From assembly GCA_017451665.1 (NCBI GenBank), contig JAFTNX010000058.1:1-6322 (forward strand): 6,322 nucleotides of DNA, in the 5' to 3' direction. Below are positions 6,169 to 6,322 of the stretch, in pieces; the stretch's first letter is position 1, and the number at the start of each line of letters is the position of its first letter. The notes beneath the pieces were generated by a model, which saw only the letters and a program-made list of their open reading frames with translations, was not told where the DNA came from and made no database searches. The stretch comes from Oscillospiraceae bacterium. GTDB lineage: Bacteria > Bacillota > Clostridia > Oscillospirales > Ruminococcaceae. Both the position numbers and the translations under genes were made by a program.

Positions 6169-6199
6169 AAAAAACTCACTACCTTTTACGATAGTGAGT
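6169..6199 (-). terminator. Rho-independent terminator upstream of spoIIAA
   Basis: On the - strand, arms 6199-6192 (ACTCACTA) and 6181-6174 (TAGTGAGT) form a perfect 8-bp stem with a 10-base loop, followed at once by a T run (6173-6169). This would end transcription of a gene lying to the right of the window and isolates the spoIIA operon. On the + strand the tail is GAATTTTT, so weak activity in that direction is possible. Confidence 0.75.
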
Positions 6200-6213
6200 G
6201 AATTTTTAAATCC

Positions 6214-6228
6214 GTCGGCAAAGCCGAC
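6214..6228. repeat. Short perfect hairpin GTCGGC-AAA-GCCGAC
   Basis: Perfect 6-bp GC-rich inverted repeat with a three-base loop and no T run on either side, so it is not a standard terminator. It lies 5 bases from the AATTGTC tandem repeats and looks like one part of a composite intergenic repeat. Confidence 0.7.
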
Positions 6229-6233
6229 ACCTT

Positions 6234-6261
6234 AATTGTCAATTGTCAATTGTCCATTGTC
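6234..6261. repeat. Four tandem copies of a 7-bp unit AATTGTC
   Basis: Copies at 6234-6240, 6241-6247 and 6248-6254 are identical; the fourth (6255-6261) begins with C in place of A. On the - strand the array reads as repeated GACAATT, creating TTGACA hexamers at 7-bp spacing. No gene overlaps it. Confidence 0.9.
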
Positions 6262-6270
6262 AATCTAATT

Positions 6271-6287
6271 GCAAACGTCACGTTTGC
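6271..6287. repeat. Short perfect hairpin GCAAACG-TCA-CGTTTGC
   Basis: Perfect 7-bp inverted repeat with a three-base loop, no adjacent T run. It has the same plan as the hairpin at 6214-6228 and flanks the tandem repeats on the other side. The remaining bases to the right edge (6288-6322) contain nothing I can identify. Confidence 0.7.
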
Positions 6288-6322
6288 TGTTCTTCCTGTA
6301 TGTCTGGGTAGACTGAAAGCAT

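Noticed and set aside
6096..6179. Longer SpoIIAA start at 6179
   Set aside because: The added 28 residues are not STAS-like, the ATG lies in the terminator hairpin, and the ATG at 6095 has a perfect Shine-Dalgarno.
6278..6322. Possible end of a - strand gene entering from the right edge (14 residues ending QEEQQT, stop at 6280-6278)
   Set aside because: All three frames stop within about 75 bases and none shows a recognisable motif, so no coding end can be chosen.

Overview
This window comes from a low-GC, spore-forming, anaerobic Firmicute, most likely a member of the Clostridia (possibly an Oscillospiraceae/Ruminococcaceae-type gut organism; the family-level placement is inference). The evidence is a complete spoIIA (sigma-F) operon, a YpeB spore-germination protein, a rubrerythrin typical of anaerobes, AT-rich intergenic DNA and strong AGGAGG-type ribosome binding sites.

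Left part, + strand: the window opens inside ypeB, whose 5' end is cut off. It is followed after 25 bases by rubrerythrin (rbr) and, 3 bases after that, by enolase (eno). No terminator separates the three, so they may be co-transcribed, and rbr-eno look translationally coupled. A modest hairpin overlapping the eno stop codon may end this unit. Next comes a one-gene unit with its own sigma-A-like promoter: an intracellular GH51 alpha-L-arabinofuranosidase (abfA), ending in a strong bidirectional terminator. A second strong + strand terminator lies inside the 3' coding end of sigF.

Right part, - strand, converging on abfA: the operon spoIIAA-spoIIAB-sigF, which encodes the anti-anti-sigma factor, the anti-sigma kinase and the forespore sigma factor. 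SpoIIAB binds and holds sigma-F and phosphorylates SpoIIAA on a serine; unphosphorylated SpoIIAA releases sigma-F in the forespore. Three details are unusual: spoIIAA runs 68 bases into spoIIAB, spoIIAB appears to start at TTG with its Shine-Dalgarno inside spoIIAA, and SigF lacks the usual N-terminal region 1.2. Upstream is a short promoter region with one exact Spo0A box, bounded by a - strand terminator and then a repeat-rich segment (two perfect short hairpins flanking four 7-bp tandem repeats) reaching toward the right edge.

Overall the window holds well-known chromosomal genes. I found no evidence for a wholly new system. The points of interest are the architecture of the spoIIA operon, the divergent enolase, the nested terminators and the intergenic repeat cluster.
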